A stretch of 7,662 bases of DNA, taken from contig JAEZJP010000320.1 in the NCBI GenBank assembly GCA_023415715.1, positions 1 through 7,662 on the forward strand, given 5' to 3'. Shown piece after piece: positions 6,004 to 7,662 of the stretch. A model generated the notes under the pieces. That model was not told the origin of the DNA and searched no databases. It worked only from the letters and a program-made list of their open reading frames with translations. Position numbers and translations under genes: made by a program. How positions within the stretch are numbered: position 1 is the first letter of the stretch; every line of letters starts with the position of its first letter. This DNA is from Bacillota bacterium. GTDB taxonomy: Bacteria; Bacillota; Clostridia; Christensenellales; Aristaeellaceae.

Positions 6004-6131
6004 GGCGGGCGATTGATAATCGCCCCTACATCCATAAAAGAGATAATTGCCGCCACATCCTAAGCATCTGCATACCGGAAGAAGGGCTAACCTACTCTAT
6101 ACGCTGCAGGGGCGATTATTAATCGCCCGCC
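6004..6131. repeat. MITE- or REP-like element with palindromic terminal inverted repeats
   Basis: The left end (6004-6029) and the right end (6106-6131) are inverted copies of one 26-bp sequence, with two mismatches by eye. Each end is also a palindrome: GGGCGATT, three bases, AATCGCCC (6008-6010 start on the left, 6110-6128 on the right). The 76-base interior has no open frame of note. The shape fits a non-autonomous mobile element or an extragenic palindromic repeat pair. No clear target-site duplication is seen, although AAGCG-like sequence flanks both sides in opposite orientation. Confidence 0.75.
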
Positions 6132-6158
6132 TGTATCGCTTTATTTACGATTTGGTTT

Positions 6159-6193
6159 AGGGATAGTCTGCGTCTATTCCCTGATGTTTTTTT
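6159..6193 (+). terminator. Terminator-like hairpin on the + strand without an upstream gene
   Basis: AGGGATAG (6159-6166) pairs with CTATTCCCT (6174-6182) through one bulged base and a 7-base loop, and TTTTTTT follows at 6187-6193. The T-run points to termination of +-strand transcription, yet the nearest +-strand gene ends at 3965. It may end an unrecognised small RNA or stop antisense reading into the permease gene. Confidence 0.55.
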
Positions 6194-6229
6194 CCTCTGC
6201 TATTTACAAGTCATTAGATTTTGGAAAGC

Positions 6230-6257
6230 AACGAGGGGGACCGAAGTCCCCCTCGTT
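6230..6257 (-). terminator. Strong hairpin, probable terminator of the permease gene
   Basis: A perfect 12-bp inverted repeat, 6230-6241 with 6246-6257. Read on the - strand the loop is TTCG closed by a C-G pair, the very stable C(UUCG)G tetraloop. The bases that follow on the - strand (GCTTTCC) are only partly T-rich, so it may work as a terminator or as an mRNA 3'-end protector. Confidence 0.68.
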
Positions 6258-6269
6258 TATAAATCGTGT

Positions 6270-6288
6270 CGCCCGGCTTTGCCGGGCG
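6270..6288 (-). other. GC-rich hairpin after the permease gene
   Basis: CGCCCGGC pairs with GCCGGGCG around a 3-base loop. It is the middle of three stacked inverted repeats behind the permease stop. No T-run follows directly, so alone it is not a classical terminator. Confidence 0.55.
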
Positions 6289-6294
6289 CGCGGC

Positions 6295-6323
6295 TCGCTA
6301 AAAAGGTACAGCCATTTTAGCGA
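6295..6323 (-). other. Inverted repeat spanning the permease stop codon
   Basis: TCGCTAAAA (6295-6303) is the exact reverse complement of TTTTAGCGA (6315-6323), with an 11-base loop. One arm contains the TAA stop at 6317-6319, so the last codons of the gene are part of the structure. Confidence 0.5.
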
Positions 6324-7662
6324 AGCTGCTTGGGCGCATACGCCACGCCCGCCGCCATGATGAGTACAAAAACAATCAGGTAATACACAACGGCCATTTG
6401 ATGCGCAAAGCACGCGGCCACCACCATAAACACGCAGCTTAATACCGCCAGGCCGGGCATCACGATGCGCTTGAAGGTACTGAGTTCCCGTTCCTTCTTC
6501 ATCATCATGAGGAGTATGGGGATATAACCTGCGTACAGCGTCACGATGGGCAGCTCGGAAGTGTCGAAGCTGAACGGCCCGAACCAGGTTGCGGTGAGCT
6601 GTGCGCCATAGAAGTACAACAGCCAGAAGGCGCACAGCAGCAGGCCCACGATGGAGGAATTGGCCGGCATATTGGTGGCGGCATCCACCTGCTTGAACAT
6701 GCTGGGCTTGGGGCCTAAGCCCCGGACGGCCAGGGAGTAAAGGCCGCGGGTGCAGCCCAGCATGAGGCCGTTCAATGTGCCCAGGCAGGATACGATGATG
6801 AACACAAAGATCAGCGTGCCGGCCACCTGGCCGAAGATGTTCTGGAACGCCAGCTTGGCGCCCGCCTGGCCGCCTTCCATCAGCGCCGTGGTAGGTACAG
6901 CGCCGGCAAGACCGATGTAGTAGAGGATGTATACAGTAACCACGATCAGCGCGCCGATCATAAGCGCACGGGGAAGGTTCTTCTTGGAATCCTTGATTTC
7001 CGAGTTGATGGAGGTGGCAACGATCCAGCCCTCATAGGCGAACGCCACGGCCACCACAGATTTCAACAGCCCGGTGCTGGTACCAACAGCTGCATCCGCA
7101 ACGCGGGAGAAGTTCTGAACCGTCATGCCGTTTGTTAGGCCGATCACCGTGCCGGCCACGGCCATCAGGGTAAGGGGAATCAGTTTGATCACGGTGGCTG
7201 TCACCTGCAGCTTGCCTGCTATGATGGGGGACAGCGCATTCACCGCATAGATGGCAACAAGGAAAAAGCCCGCGATGACCATACAGGAGCCGCCGGTAAT
7301 ATCCCAGCCCAGAAGAACGCAGGTGTATCTGGCGGAAACCCAGGCCAGCACGGAAGTCAGCGTCGGCTGGTAAATGGTCGCCATGAACCAGCCCACGTAA
7401 TAGCCGTATTGTTTGCCGACGGAAACCTCGGCATAGTCCACCACACCGTTGACTTTTTCATGCCGCGTGGCCATGGTGGCAAAAGCATAAGAGCAAATGA
7501 TCATGATCAGGCCCACAATGCCCCAGGCCGCAATACCCAGCGGCATGTTGCCGCCTGTAGCCTTCAAAACCGCTTCCGCCTTGAAAAACACGCCGCTGCC
7601 GATGACGATGCCGACCACCATGGAAATTGCCGTGAAAAGACCATACTTCTTCTTAAGGCCGC
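6317..7662 (-). CDS. APC-superfamily amino-acid permease (5' end outside the window)
   Basis: Integral membrane transporter of the amino acid-polyamine-organocation superfamily, probably importing or exchanging amino acids. At least 447 residues are visible, and the true start lies just past the window edge. The visible N-terminus reads LKKKYGLFTAIS before MVVGIVIGSGVFF, and these residues belong to the protein, so the Met at 7619-7621 is internal. GIVIGSGVF is the family's unwound first-helix substrate motif. VAFAYEGWIVATSINSEIKD is the conserved sixth-helix region and following loop. About 12 hydrophobic segments can be traced. The overall pattern resembles the LAT/SteT-like branch, but the transported amino acid cannot be told. 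The gene is followed by three hairpins. Nothing is visible of its promoter. Confidence 0.93.
   Translation of the reverse strand, partial: GLKKKYGLFTAISMVVGIVIGSGVFFKAEAVLKATGGNMPLGIAAWGIVGLIMIICSYAFATMATRHEKVNGVVDYAEVSVGKQYGYYVGWFMATIYQPTLTSVLAWVSARYTCVLLGWDITGGSCMVIAGFFLVAIYAVNALSPIIAGKLQVTATVIKLIPLTLMAVAGTVIGLTNGMTVQNFSRVADAAVGTSTGLLKSVVAVAFAYEGWIVATSINSEIKDSKKNLPRALMIGALIVVTVYILYYIGLAGAVPTTALMEGGQAGAKLAFQNIFGQVAGTLIFVFIIVSCLGTLNGLMLGCTRGLYSLAVRGLGPKPSMFKQVDAATNMPANSSIVGLLLCAFWLLYFYGAQLTATWFGPFSFDTSELPIVTLYAGYIPILLMMMKKERELSTFKRIVMPGLAVLSCVFMVVAACFAHQMAVVYYLIVFVLIMAAGVAYAPKQLR

Larger units (their letters stand above)
5864..6316. other. 453-base gene-free region between permease and phosphatase genes
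   Basis: No protein gene is convincing here on either strand. From left to right it holds the phosphatase promoter, an AT-rich stretch (about 5930-5985), a 128-bp palindromic-ended element, a +-strand terminator-like hairpin, and two of the three hairpins that follow the permease gene. Confidence 0.7.

Noticed and set aside
5947..6020. Ten-base match GATTGATAAT at 5947-5956 and 6011-6020 as an additional repeat copy
   Set aside because: Short and AT-rich; the flanking GC-rich part of the palindrome is absent at 5947, so chance is the simpler explanation.
6204..6635. 143-residue - strand frame at the end of the permease gene
   Set aside because: Another frame of the permease coding region running into the hairpins; Arg/His-rich and without motifs.

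Overview
The window looks like chromosomal DNA from a Gram-positive, low- to mid-GC Clostridia-type bacterium (Bacillota). This is an inference. It rests on strong AGGAGG-type ribosome binding sites at good spacing, near-consensus sigma-A promoters with 17-bp spacers, intrinsic terminators, and a gene set typical of gut clostridia: an M29 aminopeptidase, a class I GAPDH, a cytosolic alkaline-phosphatase-superfamily enzyme and an APC-family permease. I cannot name the genus.

Layout. Four genes on the + strand meet three on the - strand at about 3950-3965. On the + strand, an M29 aminopeptidase (66-1181) is followed by a monocistronic glyceraldehyde-3-phosphate dehydrogenase (1302-2327). The GAPDH gene has its own promoter (1236-1264) and ends in two hairpins, the second a clear intrinsic terminator (2392-2433). 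A second unit follows from an extended -10 promoter (2543-2551): a class I SAM-dependent methyltransferase (2597-3196) and a small HSL-type alpha/beta hydrolase (3237-3965). On the - strand, read right to left, are an APC amino-acid permease cut by the window edge (6317-7662), a compact phosphatase/phosphodiesterase-like metalloenzyme (5057-5863) and a tail-anchored coiled-coil protein of unknown function (3949-4908). The last two each have a recognisable promoter.

The 5864-6316 gap holds no gene. It carries the phosphatase promoter, a 128-bp element with 26-bp terminal inverted repeats that are themselves palindromic (MITE- or REP-like), a +-strand terminator with no gene in front of it, and a stack of hairpins behind the permease gene.

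The genes do not form one obvious pathway. GAPDH is central glycolysis, the aminopeptidase and permease suit peptide and amino-acid use, and the methyltransferase/hydrolase pair is probably a small co-transcribed unit with unknown substrates. I see no CRISPR array, tRNA, rRNA, prophage or defence system. The least explained items are the tail-anchored protein, the palindromic repeat with its orphan terminator, and the dyad over the methyltransferase promoter.
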